Shown: positions 1-11,096 of the stretch, in pieces | How positions within the stretch are numbered: position 1 is the first letter of the stretch | How the letters are laid out: each line of letters opens with the position of its first letter | Assembly (NCBI GenBank): GCA_012932865.1 | Contig: SAXG01000065.1 | Coordinates: forward strand, 62,001 to 126,000 | Reading direction: 5' to 3' | DNA length: 64,000 nt | DNA from: Amylostereum areolatum | Taxonomy: Eukaryota; Basidiomycota; Agaricomycetes; Russulales; Stereaceae | The notes under the pieces: generated by a model | What the model saw: only the letters and a program-made list of their open reading frames with translations | Database searches by the model: none | What the model was told of the DNA's origin: nothing | Program-made: the position numbers and the translations under genes

Positions 1-976
1 CGTGAACGAGGTCAGACAGTGGACATCTCTGGTTCCGACTCACAGTGCCTGCCGGGAGATGCTGAGCGAAAATCTGGCAGCTGTCCACAGGAGGGAAAGG
101 GTCGGCTGGCGCGGTGTGAGGCTGTAAGAAGTCGTCGAGCTTCTGTTCCATTTGTTGTCTCTGAATGAGCGAATGGTCAACTATATGCCACTGGCATGTT
201 ATTCTCGATCTTACATGGTAGCTTGGCTCCGTCTCGATGTAGTCGATCAAGGCCGTTGCCTTGTCCAGCTCGACGTGGAACATGTTCAAAGTCTGCCACG
301 CGTCAGAAGCTTAACTTTGATATGTAGGTTGAGCAGTGAGCCGCAGTGGTACCTCCTTGGACTCTTGATTAGAGGCTTTGACGCTTTTGTATTTCGTTCT
401 CAGGACTTGGTACCTGGTTTCCCAGTCAGACGCAGACAAACCGTCCAACTAACCTTTCAAAGGTCAGAAAGGACTTGCTTCCGATCTAGAGCAACTGTGT
501 TCGCACATGTGAGCAGTCCTCCTCGGACTGCCGCTGATGTTCGGGCTCTGATGGTGGGAGAGGCTGCGAGAGTCAGCTTATAAGCATACGAGGTATATGA
601 CATGTACGCACTGTCGTTATACACCGTCCAAAAATATCTGGCTTGATGTCCACATCGACACCCTTCGCGATGAGCCTCAACCTATTCAGTTCCTCCTCCT
701 TCTCGTCAAGAGACACCCGAAGCGCATCGTTGTCTTGTTTGAGCCGCTTCAATTCACTTTCCACCTCCGTTTCCACACGAATGTGTTCTGCACACTGTAC
801 AATATGGTCCGACGGAGAGGTTGTTGAGCCTACTGCGGGGAACCACTGGCGCTGAACGAGCGACGAGCACAGCGCACCTTGCAGTTGATCAGTCGCTGCT
901 TCAGCGCGTTGAGCTCTTGGTTTTGATAACGACAGAGTTCCTGTAACATGGAGGGGTCGTCCGCTATCGTGGTCAT
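1..976 (-). CDS. DUF6697-like coiled-coil protein, 5' part (runs off the window edge)
   Basis: The minus-strand ATG at 976 opens a short exon (MTTIADDPSMLQELCRYQNQ...) that stops at a GTGCGC donor near 885. It is followed by a heptad-rich coiled coil at about 806-620 (ESELKRLKQDNDALR, then EKEEELNRLR), and by a piece near 440-300 containing DWETRYQVLRTKYKSVKAS. The same three blocks occur in the same order in the gene starting at 3531, so the two are tandem paralogues. The C-terminal domain lies beyond position 1. No catalytic motif is visible. Family assignment comes from the paralogue and is tentative. The function of DUF6697 proteins is unknown to me. Exon joints between 620 and 440 are not resolved. 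Confidence 0.5.
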
Positions 977-1373
977 CGTGGTATGGGTGCTGGCAGGCGG
1001 TACTGGTCGGGACGGAACAGGAGTTCGGTGATTCCATGTCACGTGAGCGCGCTGCACATTTGTGGACGGTCCTGGTGGACGAGCTTCGGAGCCCGACTCC
1101 TAGTAGTAAGCTACCAGTAAGTACTCTGCACGTCCGAATCCTTTCACATATGATGCAACGTCACGTAACAAGATGTATTCGATTTAAAGCTTCAACTCGA
1201 GTGATTTTTGCACTCTGGTAAGTACCCGAGGTCAAAAGCATAAGTTACAGAATTTCGACAACTGGCGTTCTCACTGAACAGCCCCTCAGCATACACACCG
1301 GTGTAAGTGTAAGTTGGGGTTTCCGACCGAGGACCGGATGAGTTCAGACATACGTCTGGAAATAGGGCGTGGT

Positions 1374-1689
1374 TCACGGCTCTGATTGAGTGTAATTTTG
1401 GCGCTTGCGTTTACCTTGGTCTTCATCGACCACCATGTTGCTTTTGGCACGTTTGACAGAGGGGACGAACTCTCCGCTGAAGCCGGAGATCTGACGTGGG
1501 GGGCGCCCTTTCTTTTTCTCCCGAACTACGATACCTCGCATAGAGTCCGCGAAGGCTTGCTCAGTGCTGACCCATTCGAGACCGTGGACCACCGTTCCCA
1601 TGATACCAGATTCGTACATCCCCGTATTTGTACCCGGGTCTTACAGAAAGAACAACGTTTCAAACGGAATCAACATTGAAGATGGATCT
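1374..1689 (-). pseudogene. Detached C-terminal exon of a DUF6697-like gene
   Basis: A minus-strand reading frame after a TTTCTTTCTGTAAG acceptor encodes MYESGIMGTVVHGLEWV, followed by a Lys/Arg-rich tail. It closely matches the last exon of the neighbouring gene at 1828-2085 (MYESGVMGATVHGLEWV). No matching N-terminal or central exons lie between this exon and the neighbouring stop codon. It therefore looks like the remnant of a third, mostly deleted tandem copy. Alternatively it could be a distal alternative last exon of the upstream gene. The tail GKRKRQNYTQ resembles a nuclear-localisation-type basic stretch, as in the paralogue. Confidence 0.45.
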
Positions 1690-1827
1690 AGCTGTTCTCC
1701 AAGACCAAGATGAGGAGTTCGTCCGCGAGGTAGTAAGTATGCCCTTTGTTATGAGCTGAATTGTCCACCAGTAAGGCCTTAAGGATTCAAGACGGGGCAA
1801 GTTTTGACATGTGTTTGAGCATAGGTC

Positions 1828-3531
1828 TTAATTGTGCTTTGGGCGCTTCCGTTTGCCTTGGTCTTGATCGAAGACAGCCGTGCTGTTGTTACGCTTGGCC
1901 GACAGACTGGACTTGTCAGTGGAATTGGATGTTTGACGCGCGGGCCGTGCTACTTTCTTTTTCTCCGTACGAACAATGGACCGTATGGAGTCCGTCAAGC
2001 TTTGGTCAAAGCCAACCCACTCGAGGCCATGTACCGTGGCTCCCATGACCCCTGATTCGTACATCCCCAGGACGGATTTAGTCATGAACGGCGGGACTAG
2101 GTCAGTGCCCGAGATAGTCTTTCTGGCGAGAGATGGGATGTGCGTATCTGGCTATATCAACTCGTTGATAACGTCGGATGACGATCAATGCAACGTGCGC
2201 ACCAATTGACCACGCAGATCGCTGATTTCCTTGAAGCTGAGATCGTGGCGGAAGGTGCACCTGTATGATCCGAGGTATTTGTAGCCGGACCTTGCAGAGA
2301 GGATGACGTTTCTGACGCCTTCAACGTCGAAGAGGGATTTAGCTTCTGTCCAAGACCATGAGGACGATACACCGCCCGGTCCGTTGCTTGGGGCGAACCG
2401 ATGTGTTGGCGTCAGAAAGAGGATGCGGGAAAGTCCACCCGCGATAAATATGCAGTCGGCGTCGTCAATCATGAGAGGAGCTGGTTTACTGAAACACAGT
2501 AGGTCGGGGTCAGGTGACGCGTGTACCGCAAAGTCAAAGGTAACATACGCTGGTATCAATTCCTTTCAGGGAAAAGATCGGTATGAGTACGAGTTGCGTG
2601 GCCTTGGTTATGGGACTGCTCGACGTACCCTGAATGCAGTTGTGGTCATACCGCGACAGAACACTTTGATCGAACTCAACGATGGTGTGGTTGTCGGTGA
2701 CGAGGTCGTCGCGCCGTTCCGGAAATCGTCGATACGTCTTACGGCTGGTCGTTTCTATCGATAGTGTGAGAACAACGCGGAATACAAACGGATCCTTGGA
2801 ATCATACGTGGAGCATGGCATCGTCCTTCACGGCTTTCAAAGCGGCGACGGCGCTTTCTAGGTTTGTACGTGTCTGCTCGAGAGTCTAGGATTGACCACG
2901 CAGTCGAGGTGAGGTGATGGTTGTTCACGAAGATGTCGTCACCCACCACACTGGTTTCTGCGTGACTAGCTTTCACTGTCTTGTATTTTGTCCTAAGGGT
3001 CGAATGCTTTTCTTGCCAGTCTACAGTCTCCCCCTGCTAATACGTACATGTAAGCAGGAAATGCGGTAGCTGGTACTAGTAGGTTGTCCTCTCACCTGTC
3101 TATCGCCGGTTCCCGTCGCCTGCTAGGATGAAATTCGAAAAAGGGTGGGGAAGAGGCAGGCGCCTTACCTGATCCATGATTTGGAGGACTATCTTCGGGT
3201 TTGCGTCTTCGGTGGCGTCTTCCGTTTTCATGGTCATGGATCTGAGTTTGTCGAGTTCTTCATCTTTGGTGGCCAGCAGCGTCTTAAGCGAGTCGAGCTC
3301 CGCCTTCAGGGAGCGTAATAGATCGATGTCCGCGGATGATTCAGAAAGACCTTTTGTGCACTTCGAATATTGAACATGGCGGTGCGAAGGGCTCGTTTCT
3401 CGACGACTGGACGATTACGGGATGGGCGGGACGGCACATACCTTGCAGTCTTCGAGCCTCCCTTTTAGGACCTTCAGCTCCTGCGATTGGTAGTGACACA
3501 GTTCCCGTAGCACAGTCGAATCGTCCGCCAT
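1828..3531 (-). CDS. DUF6697-like coiled-coil protein (most complete tandem copy)
   Basis: The start is the ATG at 3531 (MADDSTVLRELCHYQSQEL...), chosen because the paralogue at 976 begins the same way. Exon 2 (about 3364-3171) is a coiled coil (LRSLKAELDSLKTLL) ending at a CAG|GTAAGG donor. Next come DWQEKHSTLRTKYKTVKAS and a basic run KPRKRRRR, then a globular part with RFAPSNGPGG and GYKYLGSYRC. The last exon carries MYESGVMGATVHGLEWVGFD and a Lys-rich tail. The Gly-Pro-Gly, YLGSYRC and VGFD blocks resemble the Agaricomycete DUF6697 domain as I remember it, which is not certain. The frame changes near 2830, through either a very short intron or a one-base indel, so the model is incomplete there. 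Confidence 0.5.
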
Positions 3532-3893
3532 GCTGAACCTTGGGTGAACCCTGTCGTCGTGAACTTGGACGTTCAGTATTATGTACACAAGTCAAGCAGT
3601 CCAAGGCGGCGGCTAAATTTCCTGAGTTTCTTTACACGTGACCGGGGACCCGAGAACGTTCGTTTATTGCCCGTCGGCGCAGACAGCAAGAGTACGGAGC
3701 CACTAAAGCGAGTGGCATATGAGCCAACAAGTCTCGCTGACATCGGGTGAGTGCCGAGTCAAGGTATGTAAAAGAGGAAGAAGTCACTCGAGTCTTAAGT
3801 TAGAACCAAGTTAAGTACCTTAGAACAAACGAGCGCGCCCATTGTCTTACGTAAGACGCGCGTGTTGTCAGAAGCGGCGTCACTTGTCTTGTT

Positions 3894-3920
3894 CTCCTCC
3901 TCCTCCTCCTCCTCCTCCTC
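3894..3920. repeat. (CTC)9 microsatellite upstream of the nucleoporin gene
   Basis: Nine uninterrupted CTC triplets lie 36 bp before the ATG of the nucleoporin gene. This puts them probably in its 5' leader or core promoter. Such pyrimidine tracts are common just upstream of fungal start sites, and length variation between strains is likely. Confidence 0.9.
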
Positions 3921-3955
3921 AACTCTTCTTCTCGGCCCCCGTCGCTAGCAACATT

Positions 3956-6900
3956 ATGAAGACGCGGCGAAAAAGCAAGGTGGCCGCTGCTGCCGCCGCC
4001 GAAACTGAACAAGACCACGACGCTGCCAGTGTCCAGACCGAGGATGCGCCTGGCACCTCTAAACACGACCTCGCGTTGGCTTTCCCGGACGACCTCGACA
4101 CGGAATACCTGGCCTCCCTCCTTCCCGAAACCAACTTATCATCTCCGACTCCAGACACCATCATCTCTTTGTATCGTCTGCTCATCTCTCAGGATGTCGA
4201 CTTGGACACGACTCGCCGTGCTATGGAGGAAGCACAGGCCACATTGGAGAAGAAAGATATCGAACTCGACCAGGTTCTTCAGGACCGAGAGTCTTCCAGC
4301 CAGGAGGTGGAGAAAGAACTGGCATCTGTCCAGCAGGAGCTGACAGAGGTCAAACGCGAGCGTGAAGAACTTCGTGCGTCTTGAAGTTGACCTCCTTTTC
4401 CATCCCTTCTGACGCCGTACTAGGTGAAGCCCACCAGTCAATGTCGAACCGAATCTCCTCCCTGTCTTCGTCCAATTCAACGTCAACAACGGAGCTCGAC
4501 AGCCTCAAACAGAAGGTTTCTGATACCGAACGAGAAAAGAGGGAGCTGCTCGGTGTCGTCAGCCGACTAAACGAGGATGGGGCTCAGCGGGAAGGTCCGT
4601 CGAGGCTTTGTTTATTTGAGGACCCTGCTCATTCTTTTCAGCCGAGGTGAAGACTCTTCGCGACGATTTGCGGCAGGCTCGTCAAGAACATCAGGCGTTG
4701 GAAGCACAGTTACGCGAACTTCGGTCAACGGAAACGTCAACCAGGGTATGATCTTAGCATTGTCTCCGCTATGCGCGCTCTCATATCTTCGCAGTTCAAA
4801 GTCGACTCACTAACCCAGCAATTGCAACTGGCGAAGGACGAGGCAGACCGCGCCACCTCCGAACTCTCTGCGAAGTCGGAAGAATTCGCCAAGTACCGCC
4901 ACACCAAGCACACGGAACTCACTCAAATTCAGGCTGCTCACGACGCTCTCTCCCAGGAGCACGCCTCGATCGAGGCGCGCTTCAAGTCTCTCCAGTCCGC
5001 GCACTCTTCCCAATCACAACAACTCACGCAGGCGCAAGGCCGTGTCCAGGACCTCACCGGACGTTTGGCTGAAAAGGACGCCACGTTTGCAAACGAAGCG
5101 GCGGGACTGAAACGACTAGTGGCCATGATGGAGGAGCGAGAAACGCAAGCAAAGGCGTTGGTCGAGAACATTGAAAAGGAATGGGCGGACGTCGGCGAAC
5201 GTGCAGAGAGTCGGGAGGCGGCCCTTCGAGAGGAGTTGGAGAAGGAGAAGAGGCGAGTCGAAGAGTCTGAGCGCAGGGTCGAGGAGATGGAGAGAGTTTT
5301 GGAGAGGGTCAACCGCGGCGATTTCCCCGTTCCCGCTCCTGGCAGCGTGCCCTCGACACCCGCGAGGAATGGCACACCAGATCTCATGACGCAGGGCATG
5401 CTCGGCCTAAGTCCGACGGTCGCAATCGCCAGCAGGGTCCAAAAGAGTGGCAAGACGTTCACAGAAGTCTACGCGGATCATGTACACCTTCAGGACGAGT
5501 ACGCGAAGAAGTGTGCGGAGTATGACCGCATGGAGAGGACTTTGTCCCAAGTTCTGGCTCAGATCGAGGAACGTGTATGTGCATTTTGAATGACCTTCTC
5601 ACAAAGACTATTCGCTCACTTATCCTAGGCTCCTATTCTCGCTCATCAACGCGCCGAGTATGAGCGTCTTCAGTCCGAGGCAGCCCAGCTTGCGTCCCAG
5701 CTCGCAGATGCACTTGCTGATCGTGACTCGAATGCCTCCGCCGCTCAGGACTACTCCCAGAAACTCAACAAGACGACGCGCGAAAACGACCTTCTCCAGA
5801 AACAACTCAACGATCTCGGCCGGCAAATTCAGACTCTTCTCAAGGAACTCACTCGTGCACAAGACCCCATGATTCCATCCGACGAAGACATGGAAGCTGA
5901 CAATTCGATCCAACCGGCGGAGAACATCGACGAGGTTATTACCAATCAGCTCGTCCTTTTCCGTTCTATCGGCGGGTTGCAGGAGAGGAACCAGCAGTTA
6001 CTCCAGCTCGTGCGTAAACTCGGCGACAAGATGGAGTCCGAGGAGAGGGAGTACCGCGAGGCGCTGGAGAAGGAGCAGAGCGAGGCCGTGCAGGAGGCCC
6101 ACGAAGCTATCACTGCTCTCGATGCTCAAGTCAAGAGTCAGAAAGAGGCCTACGAGATCAAGATCCAAGCTTACATGAAAGAGCGCGACTCCCTCAAGAC
6201 AATGCTGTCCCGTGCCGAACGAGGGGCCACCAACGGGACATCGCTCGCGACTCACGGCCATGTCAACGGAACTAGCGGTATGGTCACGCAAGACTCTGAC
6301 CTCGCGCAAGAGCTGGTTGAGATCCAATCGCAATTTGACGCTTACCGGACGGAAATGGGCATCGATTCGGGACGCCTTCGCGAGCAAAGCGAGTCGGCCC
6401 AACGCGAAGTTGCGCACCTCAACGCAGCCCTTGCGAAGGCCACGGCAAAGATTGAATTCTTGTCCGGTAGGGTCTATCTTTTATTTCGAATTTGTTGAGT
6501 ACTCAAATCTCGTGCAGAACGTCAGAAAATGTCACAAGAGCAATACTCGTCACAGACACGGGAGATCGACGGCCTCCAGCATCGAAACCAACAGCTGTAT
6601 GACCAATGGACGCGCGTCGATATCGAATGCAATCGCGTGACGGAGGACTTCGTCGCTTGCAAGGGCCGACTGGAGCAAATGCGTACCGAATGCGCGAACC
6701 TTCGCGCCGAGAAGGGTATCTGGGAGGTACGTATACTATCAGACGCTTCCAACCGCACAGCTAATGGTAACTCCACAGAGCATTCAATCTCGGCTCCTCG
6801 AGGAGAACAAACAGCTTTCGATGGAGCGAGCACACTTGTCCGACCTCATGTCGAACGTTCAGAAGATGCACAACGATCTCGAACGCTCTGGCGAGAACGA

Positions 6901-9900
6901 CCGCCGTCGCTTGGAGAGTCAAATTCAGATGCTAGAGACCCAAAGGTCGGTCTCGTTGTCTATACAGCGTCTCTCAACACTAATGATTATTCTAGCCAAG
7001 ATCTCAGGAAGCAATTGAGTGAGGAGCGTGACAACGTCCGTCATGTCACTCTTCAAAGGGAAGTAGAGGCCAAGGAGATGCGCGCAACCATCGACAAGCA
7101 CGTAAGTGGCGGGTTGAACTACTCACATCAGCTTCTTGACGCGACACACAGGTTGAAACGCTGTCATCGACACGGGAGGCGCTTGTCAAGGCGGAAACCT
7201 CCCAGAACCATCTCGAGGAGCGCGTCGAGTCGCTTTCGCGCCAGCTCCAGGGCAACGAAGAGAAGCTCGCGGTTTACGAACGCCGAGGTACCACAGTTGG
7301 TGTCACCCATACTGTCGGTGGCGACGATATGTCGAAGGAGCAGCAATTCGAGGCAGAGGTCGCCGAATTGCGGTACGTATGTCTTCCAGATATGCAGTCC
7401 CTGATTCTTACGCGTTGCACCAGTTCTTCCCTGAAGGTCGCCCAGGTCGATCTCTCGAATGCTCGGAACAACGTCCAGCAATTCCAGGAGATAAGCCAGG
7501 CCAACGAAGCGGCACTGTCGACTCTCGATGCCACCTACGACGACTACAAGCGGACGACGGAGGCTCAACTCTCCCAGCTTGACGTGAGTCCCAGACTTGA
7601 ATTTCAGTTTCAAGTTTATGCTCATTTGATATTGCTATAGTCCGACAACGACGCGCTAGCAAGACAATTTGAAGCGTGTCGAGGAAGAACTGGCCAAGAG
7701 CAAGGAAGCTCTTACCGAGATTCAGCGTTCATTCGAGGTAGAACGCGAAGCATGGCTCAACGACAAGAAAACGCTCGAGGACACCATCGTTGATCTGACG
7801 ACGTCTGAGAAAGCCATCGCCGAGGATCGTACCAGTCGCGAGTCCGCTGTCCAGCAGCAGGAAGAGCGGGTCAAAGTGAGTGCCGCCGTTTATTTCAAAC
7901 TGCGATAGCTGAATACCATCTGCGCCCCAGGCTGCTGAAGAACGATACACTCGTGAGGTCGTGGCCCATGCTGAAGTCCATCAAGGCCATCGAGGACCTG
8001 AAGCAGGCAGATCAACGGCCTCCAGACTTCGGCTAGGACCAATTTGGCGGCTGCTGAAACTGCTCAGGCCAAGCTCGTTTCTTCAGAGGCTAGCTGGAGC
8101 CACCAAAGGGCAACGTTGGACAAGGAACTTGCGGACGTTACATCGAGGTAATCACACTTCGCTTTGCATGGACGACCAATTCACTTTCTGACCTGTTGAC
8201 ATCAGATGTAAGGAGTTGGCTGAACAGAACAAAGTCCTCCATCAGCACCTGGAAACTGTAAGCTCTCAAGCTGCGAAGATTCGCCAGGCAGCCGATGCGT
8301 CCACCGCTTCTGGAGGCGAAAGCCAACCTGCCGACGAGGCAGATGCTAAATTGTCTGAGCTTCGCGCCGTCATCGGGTACCTTCGTCGTGAGAAGGACAT
8401 AGTCGAGATGCAACTCGAGCTTAGCAAGCAGGAAAGTACTCGATTGAAGACACAGATCACTCATCTCACCCGTGATCTCGACGAGACCCGGACAACGCTC
8501 TCGGAGGTTTGTACAAACAATTGTTGCCGCCTTTCCGTTACTGACTTTCGTTTGTAGGAACGGGAACGCGCCGTTGCGGCAGCCGCGACGGATGCTCAAC
8601 ATGCCGAACTACTGGATAAGATCAGTCAGCTCACTCTCCTCCGGGAGAGCAACGCGACACTACGGGCAGACTCCGAAGCCAACGCGAAGCGCGCACGCGA
8701 ACTCGATGCTCAAGTCAAGAGCCTTACCACGGAACTCGAGCCTTTGCGTAGCCAAGTGCGTAACCTTCGGGCCGAGCTGCAGTCAACTGGTAGCCATGTC
8801 AAACGCCTCGAAGACGAGAGCCGACGGTGGCAAGAACGGAACGCCCAGCTCCTCAGCAAGGTATGTGGCAGATTTGCCCTTATTTAGACCCACGCTTATA
8901 TGCGATAAAGTACGATCGTATCGATCCCTCTGAAGTTCAGGCTCTCAAAGACGAAGCGCAACGGCTATCCGCGGAGAAGGCTGCACTGGAAGCTGCCAAC
9001 GTCACGCAGACTGAGGAGCTGAAGGCGAAGTCGGAGCGAGTGAGTCTTATAAACTACCACTTTTCTTAATTCGTTCTGACTCCCCACTGATAGGTTGACG
9101 CCGTGGAGAAAGCTCTCAGCCAGTGGAAGGAGCGCAATGCACAGCAGATCGCAAATTTCAGGCAACGTCTGGGCACATTCAACGGCGAGAAGTCTCAACT
9201 CAACGCTAGTCTTCAAGAAGCTCAAGCTCAACTCAAGGTGGCGCAGGCCGAGCGAGACGCTCTCAAGGCCTCGTCGGCAGCTACCGCCCTCGACAGCTCT
9301 TCTCAACACACCGCGGAGCTTGCGAAGGCTTCGCACGGAGCTGCAGCAGCAGCGTACAGAGCGGGACCAACTAGCCAAAGCGCTCGAAGAAGCTCGCAAG
9401 GCCAATACTTCCGGCGAGACTGTTGCGGCTGTTGCGGCTGTCGACACTGCTGAGCTTGATGCTCGTATTGTGCGTCATTCTCTCCTAGTTCAATATCAGT
9501 GTGCTGACCCCGTTTCCTCAAGGCATCTCTTACGCAGGAGCGCGACGCTCTCTTGACAGAGAAGGCGACCTGGTCCGCTTCGGCTTCAACAGCCACCGGG
9601 ACGTCGGATGAGGTGAAGCGTGGACTTGAGAGCAAAATTTCGGAGCTTGAGAAGAGCCGCGACACGGCCATCTTCGAGGCTAAGGTGCGTCTCGCCATCT
9701 TTGCGGTTATCACCGATTCACTGACTGTATGCCTGCCACTCTAGTCCCTCAAAGAACAGCTTGACAAGGTCGCGTCGGACGTACGGGGTCTTCGCCAACA
9801 GAATGTCAGTTATGATATACGTCTTTTTCTTCACCGTATGCTAACTTGCGTTCCAGGAAACGTTCAAGGCGAGGTTGACGCAGGAGATGACTGCCCGCCA

Positions 9901-10813
9901 AAAGCTCGTGACCGAGCACAAAGCCGCGTTGGATGCCGCTGCCCAGAAGGCCACGAACACCCTTGAAAGTGGCCAAGTTCCCGCCGACACGGAAACCCTT
10001 GTAAAGCAACATGCCGACGAGCTTCGCGCTCTGGAAGAACGTCTCATTGCCAAACACCAGGAAGAGCTGAAGGCTGCTGCAACGAATGCGGCGAGTACAC
10101 CAGCCGATGCACCAGCCGATGCAGACCAAACTGCAGCCATCGAACGTGCGGTCGCGGAGAAGATCTCCCAGCTGGAGAAGCAGCGAGAAGAAGAACTTTC
10201 CAGGGCTACGGAGAATGGTCGACTTGAGGGGCAGATGAAAATGAAGGTCAAAGATGCCCAGCTCGTCAAAGTACAGCGGAAGGTCAAAGACCTGGAGGCC
10301 CAAATCCACGAATGGAGGACCGCCGGCATCATCCCTGCAGAGGAAGCCCCTGCGACGACGGCCACTGCCAACGCACCTGCGTCGTCTTCGTCTGCAGTTC
10401 CTGCGCCCGTGGCGACGACCTCGGCACCGCCCACGCCTACAAGCGGTTCCGCACCTCCTCACGTTGGTCGCGGAGCACCACGAGGGGGTGCTCCTGGAAA
10501 TGCCCTTCCCCGCAAGCCTTCCATTGCTGGCAACGGACCAGCTGTCGTTCCTCCCCAGCCGGGCAGAGGTCGTGGTCGGGGGGTTGCCATCGGACGCGGT
10601 GCAGGTATGAGCATCCGTGGGACCGCTGCTGGTGCTGGTACGGGCGCGGTGGCGGGTGGAGTGTCAATCATCGGCGCTGCAGGAAAACGGGCGCGAGAGG
10701 ATAGTGGCAGTGACTCACTCGCCAAAAGGCTGAAACCTGCCGAAGGTGCTGCCCCGGGCAAGCCAGTCACTATCCAGCGTAACCGCCAGCAGCCGCCTTC
10801 TGGCCCCTCGTAA
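3956..10813 (+). CDS. Nuclear basket nucleoporin, TPR/Mlp1 family
   Basis: A long protein of roughly 1,900-2,000 residues, spread over about twenty exons and almost wholly coiled coil. It starts MKTRRKSKV at 3956 and ends in a low-complexity tail rich in Ala, Gly, Pro and Arg (PGRGRGRGVAIGRG), followed by GKRAREDSGSDSLAKRLK, a bipartite-type nuclear signal. TPR/Mlp proteins form the nuclear basket and act in mRNA export, silencing and spindle checkpoint control. Length, an N-terminal two-thirds of heptads and the basic tail fit that family and argue against myosin or kinesin tails. Within exons the coiled coil is split by single extra bases near 7976, 8006 and 9327, which look like sequence errors. 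At 7660 the acceptor GCTAG gives the correct frame (QDNLKRVEEEL). Confidence 0.85.
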
Positions 10814-11096
10814 CCTTCCTCTTGTTGCTGCCTCTTGATTTCTCACTGTATTTCTAACTACCCCACTGTATTTATGATTACACGGACGCACCCCCAAGTC
10901 TTGACTGCTCGTTGTTACCTTACGATTTCTCAGTTCTTTGAATGGATGATAGCATTGTTTGTAGATTCAGATTCAACGCCTAAGTTGCATGTGAATTTGA
11001 GTCCCCCGATTCTCTAGACCCGCGACGATCCCGAGCGAAAGCCATCATGACATTCTGCTCATTCTCTTTTCGACTGGCGTATCTTCAACTCTTGCC

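Noticed and set aside
7958..8010. A 53-bp intron (GTCGTG...GCAG) in the nucleoporin gene instead of frameshifts
   Set aside because: It would remove SIKAIEDLKQ, which continues the coiled coil convincingly, and the donor is poor. Two one-base insertions explain the text better, though the intron cannot be fully excluded.
8965..9447. Long antisense open frames under the nucleoporin gene
   Set aside because: Ser/Leu/Arg-rich mirror text of heptad coding sequence, not conserved protein text.
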